Below, in pieces: positions 7,324 to 15,262 of a DNA stretch of 36,122 nucleotides (positions are counted from its first letter, which is position 1; each line of letters opens with the position of its first letter). The DNA comes from a virus: positions 1-36,122 of IMG/VR virus record IMGVR_UViG_3300009149_000123. One strand, 5' to 3'. A program made the translations under genes and the position numbers. Under the pieces are notes generated by a model that was not told where the DNA came from, made no database searches, and saw only the letters and a list, made by a program, of their open reading frames with translations.

Positions 7324-8379
7324 ATGGCAACCGTAAAACTCGCAGACATTATCGACGTTGAGATTTATCAGGGCATTCAACCTGAGAATAACCCACAGCA
7401 GACGCTATTTTTCAGTAGCGGCATTGTTGTGCAGGACGCAGCGCTCAACGAAAAAGCATCGCTCGAAGCTGAGACGATCAACATGCCCTTTTGGCGTGAC
7501 TTGGATTTGTCCGGCGAACCGAACTACCCTACTGACGCAGACACGTCAGCAAGCCCTGCAAAGGTCGTTCAGGGTAAGATGGTTGGCAAGCGCGTCGAAG
7601 TCAACAACGGTTGGTCAGCACGTGACCTAACTGCTGGTATGGTAATGGGTGCTGACCCAATGACCCACATGCGTAACCGTACAGGTAATTGGTGGACTGT
7701 ACAGTGGCAGAAACGACTTGTTGCTGTAACGCTTGGTATCTACAAAGCCAACCGTCTTGCAGCAAATGCAGGTATGGATGCTGGTTTTGGTACTACCGAT
7801 GACATGGTTCATGATATTAGCATTGACAATGGTGTTGGTGTTCCTGCTGACAACTTTTTCAACAGTACGAGTTTTGATGACGCACGCTTTACAATGGGCG
7901 AGCGATACACGGAATTGAACACAATTGTTGTTCATGCTGTTGTTATGAAGCGAATGTTGGAAAATGACGATATCGACTACATTGTCGATAGTCAGCAGCA
8001 GAAAACAATTCCTTATTACAAAGGTCATCGTGTTATTGTTTCTGACGATGCACCAGCATTCGCAACTACAAGTGGTGGCGGTGTTCGTTACATTACCACT
8101 ATCTTTGGTCCCGGTGCCTTTGGTTATGGTGAAGCACCTGCTAAGACACCTGTTGAACTGTGGCGTAACCCACAGATCGGTGATGGTGGTGGCGAAGAGC
8201 AACTGTGGGAACGAAAAGTCTGGTTGCTACACCCATACGGGCATACTAACCTGAACGTTACTAACAGTGCAGGTGGTGGACTATGGCAGAATCTTGCCGA
8301 CAGTCAGCTTGCAGTCAACTGGAAACGTAACTTCTATCGAAAGAACGTCCCTATCGTCTTCTTGGTAACAAACGGCTAA
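7324..8379 (+). CDS. Major capsid protein
   Basis: The 351-residue protein directly follows the scaffold gene. The sequence (ADIIDVEIYQGI near the start, then NGWSARDLTAGMVMGADPM, and a late IGDGGGEEQLWERKVWLLHPYGH) matches a family of phage coat proteins of about 330-360 residues that form HK97-fold capsids. The expected expression level is high, and codon use looks regular. The first about 100 codons use more C- and G-ending codons than the remainder. A 62-base spacer follows, the longest gap in the late operon; I see no hairpin terminator in it. Confidence 0.85.
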   Translation: MATVKLADIIDVEIYQGIQPENNPQQTLFFSSGIVVQDAALNEKASLEAETINMPFWRDLDLSGEPNYPTDADTSASPAKVVQGKMVGKRVEVNNGWSARDLTAGMVMGADPMTHMRNRTGNWWTVQWQKRLVAVTLGIYKANRLAANAGMDAGFGTTDDMVHDISIDNGVGVPADNFFNSTSFDDARFTMGERYTELNTIVVHAVVMKRMLENDDIDYIVDSQQQKTIPYYKGHRVIVSDDAPAFATTSGGGVRYITTIFGPGAFGYGEAPAKTPVELWRNPQIGDGGGEEQLWERKVWLLHPYGHTNLNVTNSAGGGLWQNLADSQLAVNWKRNFYRKNVPIVFLVTNG

Positions 8380-8441
8380 TACTACCGTTTGACGTTTGTA
8401 CATACCCTTCATCTTTGTTGTCATTACCTTAGGTAGTAACC

Positions 8442-8834
8442 ATGCTAACGCAAATTCAATTTTACAATCTTGCAGATTACGCAGATCCTTCTAAAAGAAC
8501 GATTGTTGCTACGCAAGATGGGTTAACTAATGAAACAGAAACCAATGCTTGGTTTGCTGAAGTAATTGCGGAAAATCCAGTACCTGAAAGTTTGGAAGCA
8601 ATGGTTGTTACCGAAACAAGCCCTTGGTTCGTTCGTCAAGACGATACCAATTCGCTTAACGGTATTGACAACATCGATAAGGGTAATGTACAACCAAAAG
8701 AAGAAGGCCATTTCAAGCTACTTGACTTTGAAACAGTTGGTCCAAAAGCGTTAAAGATTGGCGAAAAGCTTCGATTAGAAGCAATTGATCGAGAACGCAG
8801 ACTTCAGGAACACATGGCAAGCTTTGAAGGCTAG
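8442..8834 (+). CDS. Unknown 130-residue protein between capsid and head-tail connector genes
   Basis: The protein has an even, soluble composition with no signal peptide or membrane segment. The N-terminal MLTQIQFYNLADYADPSK and a helical C-terminus (GEKLRLEAIDRERRLQEHMASFEG) are its visible features. AGGTAG about 6 bases before the ATG is a usable ribosome binding site. The next gene starts 2 bases after its stop. Small genes here often encode head decoration or head-completion proteins, but I do not recognise this one. Confidence 0.75.
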   Translation: MLTQIQFYNLADYADPSKRTIVATQDGLTNETETNAWFAEVIAENPVPESLEAMVVTETSPWFVRQDDTNSLNGIDNIDKGNVQPKEEGHFKLLDFETVGPKALKIGEKLRLEAIDRERRLQEHMASFEG

Positions 8835-8836
8835 TA

Positions 8837-9355
8837 ATGACAATTACTGTTGAAGATGGTAGCGGCGTTGAAGACGCAAACTCTTACATTGATGAAGCTT
8901 TCGTCACCGCGTTTGCTACGTCAAGAGGCTTCACCGCGCCATCTACAACAGAATTGGCAGAACAGTACATTTTGAAGGCGATGGGCTATCTGAACTTTTA
9001 CAGACCTTGTTTTAAGGGAAAGAAAAGCTTAGCGACTAACGCCTTAGCTTGGCCAAGAACTGAAGTCTTTATTGATGGTTTTGAGTTTTCAGATTCTCTA
9101 ATACCAGACGAACTGCGTTATGCACAAGCACAGCTTGTCATTGAACAAGCTAACGGTACACCGCTTTACCCAACTGTATTGACTTCGTCTACTGAAGGCT
9201 TTGTCACACAGTCTACAATTGGTCCTTTGACCGAAAAGTATTCAGATAAAGGATTGGGTGTAACTTCTCAGTATAAACCAATCCGAATACAATCTGTAAT
9301 GAACTTTCTCGATACTGTGTTGGTTGACTTGAGACTTTCAACCGTTAAGGTGTAG
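8837..9355 (+). CDS. Head-tail connector protein (DnaT-like ssDNA-binding domain family)
   Basis: The 172-residue protein starts with VEDGSGVEDANSYIDEAFVTAFATSRG and continues with AEQYILKAMGYLNF, LAWPR and PDELRYAQAQLVIEQ. This pattern is typical of the phage protein family often annotated as putative DnaT-like ssDNA-binding protein, which occurs in the adaptor slot right after capsid genes. It probably forms the first ring below the portal. The DnaT label is a family name only; single-stranded DNA binding in replication is unlikely given this position. Confidence 0.75.
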   Translation: MTITVEDGSGVEDANSYIDEAFVTAFATSRGFTAPSTTELAEQYILKAMGYLNFYRPCFKGKKSLATNALAWPRTEVFIDGFEFSDSLIPDELRYAQAQLVIEQANGTPLYPTVLTSSTEGFVTQSTIGPLTEKYSDKGLGVTSQYKPIRIQSVMNFLDTVLVDLRLSTVKV

Positions 9356-9358
9356 TAA

Positions 9359-9787
9359 ATGCCAGTTATTGCTACACCTTTAACTTCGTCGACTTATCCT
9401 GCGGATATTAAGTTTTCCAGAATAGCTGCAAAGTTAATCAACAAGTACATACCCACTACGAATGCCAGTTGGTTTGTTGTTTCAAATAATCCAACAGTAG
9501 ATCCTAACAAACCATACATTGTTGGTAAGTCAACAACAACAGAGTATGACGTAAAGATTCTGTTTGTACAAGACGATTTGGAAGACAGACAGTTTTTGAG
9601 ATACCGGAAAAGTACAACAGTTGTAGACGGGCAAGTAAACGGCTACATGCTGGCATACAATGAGTTCGAACCAAAGTTGAAAGATGTTGTAAACTTTGGG
9701 GATGAAAGACTTCTAACGGTAAACGCAATCGACCCAATTCAACCAATCGATAAAGTTCTACTGTATTTCATTGAATTCGGCTCTTAA
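9359..9787 (+). CDS. Probable neck / head-closure protein
   Basis: The 142-residue protein lies between the connector and the tail genes, where a stopper or neck protein is expected. It is beta-rich (TEYDVKILFVQDD; VNGYMLAYNEFEPKLKDVVNFGDERLLTVNAI), like the small barrel proteins that close the head. I do not recognise a specific family. AAGGTG provides a ribosome binding site across the upstream stop. Confidence 0.55.
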   Translation: MPVIATPLTSSTYPADIKFSRIAAKLINKYIPTTNASWFVVSNNPTVDPNKPYIVGKSTTTEYDVKILFVQDDLEDRQFLRYRKSTTVVDGQVNGYMLAYNEFEPKLKDVVNFGDERLLTVNAIDPIQPIDKVLLYFIEFGS

Positions 9788-9801
9788 AGAGTAGTGTGGG
9801 C

Positions 9802-11955
9802 ATGGCAACCGAAACGGTAATGCAGATTAATACAACTAACACTAGTGCTGGTTCAAGTGCTAGTGATACTTTTGTATTACCGTTGGAATCTACCGGAACA
9901 TACAGTTTCGATATTGATTGGGGCGACGGTAGTGGTATCGATACCATAACTGCTTGGAATCAAGCTGAGGTGACACATGTTTATTTTTCTGGCGGGGCGT
10001 ATACAATAGAAATTACCGGAACTTTAACAGGTTGGAGATTTAACAACACTGGTGATCGGCTAAAACTTCTTTCTTGTGATTCATTCCACAGTGGGTTTAC
10101 TCTTGGAAACAACAATGGTTACTTTTATGGTTGTTCCAACCTAACAAGCTTGTCTGTGGACTTAGACACAAGCAGTGTTACTAATTTTTACACAGCATGG
10201 TACAATTGTTCATCACTAACATCGTTCCCATTGATTGACACAAGTAGTGGTACTAATTTTTACGGAGCATGGTACGCTTGTTCATCACTAACATCGTTTC
10301 CATTAATCGATACAAGTGGTGGTACTAATTTTAGCTATGCTTGGAATAATTGTTCATTAACCTCATTCCCATTGATTGATACAAGTAGCGGTACTAACTT
10401 CAGTTATGCTTGGACCGGTAACGATCTAACCTCATTCCCATTGATTGATACTAGCAGCGGTACTGACTTCACTTATGCTTGGTGGAACAACGAATTAACC
10501 TCATTTCCATTGATTAATACCGGTTTGGGTACTAACTTTTTTGGGGCATGGGGAACAAACGCTTCACTAACATCATTCCCATTGATTGACACAAGCAGTG
10601 GTACTAATTTTAGTTATGCTTGGAGAGACTGTTCTTCATTAGCATCATTCCCGTTAATTGATACAAGCAGTGGAACTAACTTTACCTATGCATGGTACAC
10701 TTGTTCATCGCTAACATCATTCCCATTAATCGACACAAGCGGTTGTGCTAATTTTACCGCAACATGGTACGCTTGTTCATCACTAACATCTTTCCCATTG
10801 ATTGATACAAGTAGTGGTACTAACTTTACCTCTACATGGTACAATTGTTCATCACTAACATCTTTCCCATTGATTGATACTAGCAGTGGAACTAACTTTA
10901 CCTCTACATGGCAAAATTGCACTTCACTAACATCGTTTCCATTAATTAACACAAGTAGTGGTGCTACTTTTGCAGGCTCATGGTTCGGTTGTTCATCGTT
11001 AACATCATTCCCATTGATCAATACAAGCAGTGTTACTAACTTTAGCTATGCTTGGCAAAATTGCACTTCATTGATATCTTTTTCATTAATCGACACAAGC
11101 AGTTGTATTAATTTTTACGCAGCATGGCGAAATTGTTCATCGTTAACATCATTCCCATTGATTGACACAAGCAGTGGTATTACTTTTTACACAGCATGGC
11201 ACACTTGTTCATCATTAACATCATTCCCGTTGATTGATACAAGTAGCGGTACTGATTTTGGTCATGCTTGGTCCAATTGCACTTCCCTAACATCGTTCCC
11301 AGTGATTGATTTGAACAATGCTTCAAATTTAACAAATACTTTCAACGGGGTTACTCTAGATATTGAAGTTTACACTTTAATATTAATGAACCTTGCTGCG
11401 AATAACGTAAATACTTCTATAAGTTTCAATGCGGGTGCGCTCACAAAGTATTGGGATTTTGGCATAGAGCCTAGGGCTTATTTGGTTGATGATCTAAGCT
11501 GGACAATAACAGACGGTGGTTTGGATGCGACTTACTTCCCGAGCTACTTAACAACACTACCTTTTTTGCCTGAAAAAAGCTCATACTCGTATAATCAACT
11601 TGACGGACTTCTTTCAGTTGAATTGGAAGGTGGATTAAGTAAAAGTAGGGTAGACAAAAAAGGGAAGAGTCAACTTGTCGATTGTCAATGGATACTTGAT
11701 GAAAAAGAATTCTTGTTTTTCATGCAATTCAAAGAAGTGATCGCTGCCAATGGTGCAAACAGAATCAAGGTAAACTTGATACTAGACTCAAATACTGTGG
11801 AGCTTTACGATTGTAAGATTGTTCCAGATTCAGTTGTGTTATCTCAACCATCTAGCGTCTCTTTTGTTGTTTCTTGTCAATTGGAAATTGACAAGAAAAA
11901 CAGGGAAACAACATTTACAGAAATGCTAGAAACTTACGCAACCCTAAACCTTTAA
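9802..11955 (+). CDS. BspA-like leucine-rich-repeat domain fused to a small tail protein
   Basis: I start at ATG 9802, not the in-frame GTG 9796, because AAAGAG lies about 10 bases upstream. The 717-residue protein has three parts. Residues about 1-112 carry the WGDGSG...VTHVYFSGGAYTIEITG lead-in seen before BspA/DUF285-type surface repeats. Residues about 113-516 hold 16-17 copies of a 23-24-residue repeat (consensus SLTSFPLIDTSSGTNF then an aromatic/Ala-Trp segment). Residues about 540-717 resemble a small phage tail protein of the neck/tail junction (YSYNQLDGLLSVELEGG...SKSRVDKKGKSQLVDCQWILDEKEFLFFMQF). It is probably a virion surface protein presenting the repeats, possibly for host adhesion. 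The fusion in this usually short gene is unusual. Confidence 0.8.
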   Translation: MATETVMQINTTNTSAGSSASDTFVLPLESTGTYSFDIDWGDGSGIDTITAWNQAEVTHVYFSGGAYTIEITGTLTGWRFNNTGDRLKLLSCDSFHSGFTLGNNNGYFYGCSNLTSLSVDLDTSSVTNFYTAWYNCSSLTSFPLIDTSSGTNFYGAWYACSSLTSFPLIDTSGGTNFSYAWNNCSLTSFPLIDTSSGTNFSYAWTGNDLTSFPLIDTSSGTDFTYAWWNNELTSFPLINTGLGTNFFGAWGTNASLTSFPLIDTSSGTNFSYAWRDCSSLASFPLIDTSSGTNFTYAWYTCSSLTSFPLIDTSGCANFTATWYACSSLTSFPLIDTSSGTNFTSTWYNCSSLTSFPLIDTSSGTNFTSTWQNCTSLTSFPLINTSSGATFAGSWFGCSSLTSFPLINTSSVTNFSYAWQNCTSLISFSLIDTSSCINFYAAWRNCSSLTSFPLIDTSSGITFYTAWHTCSSLTSFPLIDTSSGTDFGHAWSNCTSLTSFPVIDLNNASNLTNTFNGVTLDIEVYTLILMNLAANNVNTSISFNAGALTKYWDFGIEPRAYLVDDLSWTITDGGLDATYFPSYLTTLPFLPEKSSYSYNQLDGLLSVELEGGLSKSRVDKKGKSQLVDCQWILDEKEFLFFMQFKEVIAANGANRIKVNLILDSNTVELYDCKIVPDSVVLSQPSSVSFVVSCQLEIDKKNRETTFTEMLETYATLNL
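10138..11349 (+). repeat. In-frame tandem repeats of 69-72 bp in the leucine-rich-repeat/tail gene
   Basis: About 16-17 direct repeats encode CSSLTSFPLIDTSSGTNF-type units. The middle (TCATTCCCATTGATTGATAC and variants) is nearly constant, while the segment coding for the aromatic/Trp part varies from copy to copy. Units are 24 residues, but several near the start (about 10360-10500) are 23. The first and last units are degenerate. Such near-identical repeats can change copy number by recombination. Confidence 0.9.
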
Positions 11956-11963
11956 AGCAAATC

Positions 11964-12473
11964 ATGATCACTTATAGGGCTGCAAAAAGAAGCATTCAGG
12001 AGCACTTTTTAACAAAGTGGAAAGATGGTATTGCGAATGGTCTGCCCACAGCAACACCAGTGTTGCCACCTTTGGTCATAGAAAATGCAGAAGGTTCTTA
12101 TGAACCAAAGGTTTACTTCCAAAACATAGAAATAATTGCATCTGTTCCATTGAGGCAACATTTTGCAATTTTAACAATCGAGAACATAAACAGCGAACAG
12201 TCTTCTTTACCGGGTAGTCAGTTTGAAAATAACGGTACAAAGTTCAATACTATTGGTGTTGGTTTTGTACAACTATTCTTTAGCAAAGATTCGTATTCTA
12301 CTGAAGAAGAAGAATACCTATCTGCTATTGCTCAAGATATCTTTACAAAGAAACTTGACTGTGTTTGGTTCAGAAGGTCTACAATCAAAGACTTGGAACC
12401 TGAAGAAAAACATTACAGAACCAATGTGACTTTCGAATATGAATTTGAAAGTGTTCTTGGACAAACCGCTTAA
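11964..12473 (+). CDS. Probable tail terminator protein
   Basis: The 169-residue protein starts TYRAAKRSIQEHFLTKW, then has HFAILTIENINSEQ, FNTIGVGFVQLFF, an acidic EEEEYLSAIAQDIF and YRTNVTFEYEF. This layout matches DUF4128-like tail terminators, which cap the distal-to-head end of the tail tube and join it to the neck. It sits immediately before the tail tube gene, as expected. The ribosome binding site is weak. The family assignment is from pattern and position. Confidence 0.6.
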   Translation: MITYRAAKRSIQEHFLTKWKDGIANGLPTATPVLPPLVIENAEGSYEPKVYFQNIEIIASVPLRQHFAILTIENINSEQSSLPGSQFENNGTKFNTIGVGFVQLFFSKDSYSTEEEEYLSAIAQDIFTKKLDCVWFRRSTIKDLEPEEKHYRTNVTFEYEFESVLGQTA

Positions 12474-12489
12474 TTAAGAAAGCGTTACG

Positions 12490-14037
12490 ATGACTTGCGA
12501 AATCAAAAAAATCGATAGCAACACTGTTGGCCTTGCCTACGCAGAAGAATCTTGTCTAGGTATTCTACCGGGTGCTTCTGAAGATGAAGGTGTTTGGTAT
12601 CCCTTGGACCCCAATTCATATGCTGATTTTGGTGCGGATTACCAGATGACAGCACGCAATCCAATTAACGATTCGCGACAGCGACGTAAAGGGGTGATCA
12701 CGGGCCTTGAGGCGTCGGGGGGATTTCAGCAAGACCTGACGCAGAACAACCTCACACGCTTGATGCAGGGCTTCTTCTTCGCAGATGCCCATGAACGGCC
12801 AAACAACGCACCGATCAACGGTGTTACTGCAATCACTTCAACTGTTGCAGATATCGAAGCTTCTGGTGTAATCAACGTAGCTGCCGGTAAAGGCGCATTG
12901 TTTTCTGTTGGTGACTTGATTAAACTGTCTGGTTTTGTTAATGAAGCCAATAACATCCCAATTGCAATGGTTACAACTATTGCAGCAGATGAATTGACAA
13001 TTGACGTTACAACAACCGTTGTCGAATCTTATACTGTGGGCAAACTTGAAGTTATTGGTTTTGACTACGATGACTTGCAGGTTGCCTATTCTGGTGGTGT
13101 ATTAACGCTAACCTCAGCAACTGGTTTTGCAGATCAGGGTTATCAGGTTGGTGAATGGATTTTTGTTGGTGGCGATACCGCGGCACAACAGTTTGCCAAT
13201 AATTCGCCCGGTTATGCAAGAATTGAAGCAGTTGGTGCCAATACACTGACATTGAAAGAAGCTACTTGGACCCCAGTTACAGATACAGGAACAGCAAAAA
13301 CTGTCCGTATCTTTAGTGGTGTTTACATAAGAAATGAAAAGACGACTTCGCTAATTAAGCGACGTTCTTACCAGATTGAACGTACTCTTGGTAATGATGC
13401 TAACGGTACTCAATCTGAAGTTTTGACAGGTGCAGTTGCTAACGAATTCACTATGAGTTTCGATAGTGCCGATAAGATTATGTGCGACTTGTCGTTTATA
13501 GCAAAAGATACTGATATTAGACCTGGCGCAACTGGTTTGAAACCGGGCACTAGAACTGCTGTACTCCCAAACGAAGATGCTTTCAATACATCAAACGACG
13601 TGTATCAAATGCGTTTATTTGTTCATGGTGCAACACCAACACCTGTGTCTTTGTTTGCTTATGTAATGAGTGGCAAGATTACAATCAACAACAATGCTTC
13701 TGCACAAACAGCTATTGGTACACTCGGTGCCTTTGAAATCTCAGTTGGTGATTTTGAAGTAAGTGGAAGCTTGGAAGTTTACTTTGCTAGTGTTGCTGCT
13801 GTAAATGCAGTAAAAGCAAATGAAGACGTAGGATTCAATGCCATTCTTGCGACCAAGAATACAGGTATGGTATATGATATTCCCCTTTTATCCTTGGGTG
13901 GCGGACGTGTGTCCGTTGAAAAGGATCAACCGATTATGCTACCGCTTGAAAAGCAGGCAGCAGAAAACGCAAACGGCTACACAATGTCTGGTACTTACTT
14001 TTCGTACTTGCCAACTGTTGCTATGCCTACGGAGTAA
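12490..14037 (+). CDS. Major tail tube protein
   Basis: The 515-residue protein begins CEIKKIDSNTVGLAYAEESCLG, followed by PNSYADFG, TARNPINDSRQRRKGVITGLEASGGFQQDLTQNNLTRLMQGFFFAD. This N-terminal pattern is typical of long phage tail tube subunits. The middle carries two or three beta-rich repeats (VNVAAGKGALFSVGDLIKLSG and ATGFADQGYQVGEWIFVGG are similar in layout) that may be Ig-like insertions, making it longer than minimal 200-residue tubes. It lies between tail terminator and tail chaperones. Bases 12655-12800 are unusually GC-rich compared with the rest of the gene. Confidence 0.83.
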   Translation: MTCEIKKIDSNTVGLAYAEESCLGILPGASEDEGVWYPLDPNSYADFGADYQMTARNPINDSRQRRKGVITGLEASGGFQQDLTQNNLTRLMQGFFFADAHERPNNAPINGVTAITSTVADIEASGVINVAAGKGALFSVGDLIKLSGFVNEANNIPIAMVTTIAADELTIDVTTTVVESYTVGKLEVIGFDYDDLQVAYSGGVLTLTSATGFADQGYQVGEWIFVGGDTAAQQFANNSPGYARIEAVGANTLTLKEATWTPVTDTGTAKTVRIFSGVYIRNEKTTSLIKRRSYQIERTLGNDANGTQSEVLTGAVANEFTMSFDSADKIMCDLSFIAKDTDIRPGATGLKPGTRTAVLPNEDAFNTSNDVYQMRLFVHGATPTPVSLFAYVMSGKITINNNASAQTAIGTLGAFEISVGDFEVSGSLEVYFASVAAVNAVKANEDVGFNAILATKNTGMVYDIPLLSLGGGRVSVEKDQPIMLPLEKQAAENANGYTMSGTYFSYLPTVAMPTE

Positions 14038-14040
14038 GTT

Positions 14041-14499
14041 ATGTCGAGACTATTAGCAAAGTTTGGTACAAACGAGAAAGCAATCCAAGAAGGAGCTTGG
14101 ATTGAACTTCTTGAAAATGAAGATGGTTCAACTTGTAGAATTCGCATTAAGCGAATGAATCAACAGAACACCAACTTCGCCAAACAGATTGCAAACCATA
14201 GGAACGCTTTCCAGACTAATCACGTTAGTGAGAAAAAGCTTTCGCAGATGCAAGCTTCAATGATTGAAGTATTGATAGATACGGTTATTGTTGATTGGGA
14301 TAATTTTGAGAACTGGCTTGATTCACCAGAAGAAAAGTCTACTGAAGGTTTCCCCGGATCAGAGAAACCAAAGTACTTGCCTTTCACTAAAGACAATGTA
14401 CGTAAGACTCTACAAGAAATGCCAGACCTTGTAGATTTCATCACCGAACAGGCAACGGAAATTACAAACTTCCAAAAAGGTGAAGACGAAAAAAACTAA
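14041..14499 (+). CDS. Tail assembly chaperone, upstream (G-like) product
   Basis: The 152-residue protein follows the tail tube gene by 3 bases and precedes the tape measure, the fixed place for tail assembly chaperones that coat the tape measure during tail building. It opens SRLLAKFGTNEKAIQEGAWIEL and has a helical, acidic C-terminus. Its last codons are GAC GAA AAA AAC TAA. Most ribosomes should end here; a minority shift at the heptamer 14490-14496 into the next reading frame. Confidence 0.82.
   Translation: MSRLLAKFGTNEKAIQEGAWIELLENEDGSTCRIRIKRMNQQNTNFAKQIANHRNAFQTNHVSEKKLSQMQASMIEVLIDTVIVDWDNFENWLDSPEEKSTEGFPGSEKPKYLPFTKDNVRKTLQEMPDLVDFITEQATEITNFQKGEDEKN
14490..14496 (+). promoter_or_regulatory. 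Programmed -1 ribosomal frameshift site A AAA AAC
   Basis: The heptamer A-AAA-AAC is in the correct phase for the upstream chaperone (codons GAA AAA AAC) one codon before its TAA. The -1 frame continues open without a stop to 14834. This is the classic X XXY YYZ slippery form seen in tail assembly chaperone genes. Confidence 0.85.
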
Positions 14500-14834
14500 A
14501 AGAGTTCTTCGAGTTTTCGCTAAAGTTTAAGCCCGGTGCCGTTGAGTTAATAAAGAAACAATGTATGCGGTCTGGTGATCCAATACCGGATGCTATATTG
14601 AATGCACCGCTTTTGCCGAGATACTTGGAGTTCTTTTACGATGCTTTTAACAGGTTATCGACTTGTCGTCAGATTGGTATGGCAGAAGGGCCAATACCAA
14701 TAACAGCAATCTTAGAATATGGGCGATTTTATGATTGTGACCACACTTTACTTGACGACTTGATTTACCATGTTATGAAGCTTGATGAAGTCTATTTTGA
14801 ACACCAAAAAAGACAAAGTAAGATGAAATCATGA
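14496..14834 (+). CDS. Tail assembly chaperone, frameshifted (T-like) extension
   Basis: This frame continues the upstream chaperone after the -1 shift (LKEFFEFSLKFKPGAVELIKK...), giving a fusion of about 264 residues. The extension of 112 residues contains ILEYGRFYDCDHTLLDDLIYHVMKLDEVYFEHQKRQ, typical of the T-part that contacts the tape measure. There is an in-frame ATG at 14565, but no ribosome binding site is evident before it, supporting expression by frameshifting. It overlaps the following start codon as ATGA. Confidence 0.8.
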   Translation, partial: LKEFFEFSLKFKPGAVELIKKQCMRSGDPIPDAILNAPLLPRYLEFFYDAFNRLSTCRQIGMAEGPIPITAILEYGRFYDCDHTLLDDLIYHVMKLDEVYFEHQKRQSKMKS

Positions 14835-15262
14835 CCTTCGAACTACTACCTGACGCAATGGTTAAACTACGTGAAAGAATCGAAGACGAAGTTAACATTG
14901 CCACACAGAAAGTAGTTTTAGTCATAGTTCATACAGCAGCCGAAAACACGCCAGTGGATACGTCAAAAGCGATGTCCAACTGGCGTGTTGGCATTGGTAG
15001 TGGCCCAGAAGGTGAAGTTGGTGCAAGGGTTCCCGGTAAAGGTGGTTCGTCTGGTCCGGCAGTATTATACATCATTGGTGAAGATGCCAAGCGAGCAATG
15101 CAAAACAGAAAAGTAGGAACCGCTGTTCACATTGTTAATAACGCAGAACACATTGAAAAACTAAATAATGGTACTGGTTTCAGCAAACCACCCGGATTTG
15201 TAGAGAAAGCCGAGTTAATGGGCAGTCTACAAATCAAGAACACACAAATAAGGTTACAGTAA
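14831..15262 (+). CDS. HK97 gp10-like tail/neck protein
   Basis: The 143-residue protein contains HTAAENTPVDTSKAMSNWRVGIG, the hallmark Thr-Pro-Val-Asp-Thr-Gly/Ser...Asn-Trp of the HK97 gp10-like family, and later VHIVNNAEHIEKLNNGTG (the Asn-x-x-x-Tyr/His-x-x-x-Leu-x-x-Gly pattern). Family members act at the head-tail joint or in tail completion. Its place after the chaperones rather than before the tail tube is less common but occurs. It overlaps the neighbours by ATGA and TAATG, implying translational coupling. Confidence 0.75.
   Translation: MTFELLPDAMVKLRERIEDEVNIATQKVVLVIVHTAAENTPVDTSKAMSNWRVGIGSGPEGEVGARVPGKGGSSGPAVLYIIGEDAKRAMQNRKVGTAVHIVNNAEHIEKLNNGTGFSKPPGFVEKAELMGSLQIKNTQIRLQ

Noticed and set aside
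7627-8202. 191-residue minus-strand frame inside the capsid gene
   Set aside because: Cys/Thr/Asn-rich composition typical of antisense shadow; no ribosome binding site, and it lies wholly within a strong coding gene.
8380-8441. Terminator or promoter in the gap after the capsid gene
   Set aside because: No stem with a T run and no convincing -35/-10 pair could be found.
8837-9355. Replication protein DnaT
   Set aside because: The family name misleads; its position among head-tail genes supports a structural connector.
10686-11021. Minus-strand frame with repeated VPLLVSINGKDVSDEQ-like units
   Set aside because: It only mirrors the plus-strand repeat array; no start signal or independent support.
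10138-11349. CRISPR-like array
   Set aside because: Repeats are directly adjacent, in frame, translate to a leucine-rich repeat and have no spacers of unique sequence.
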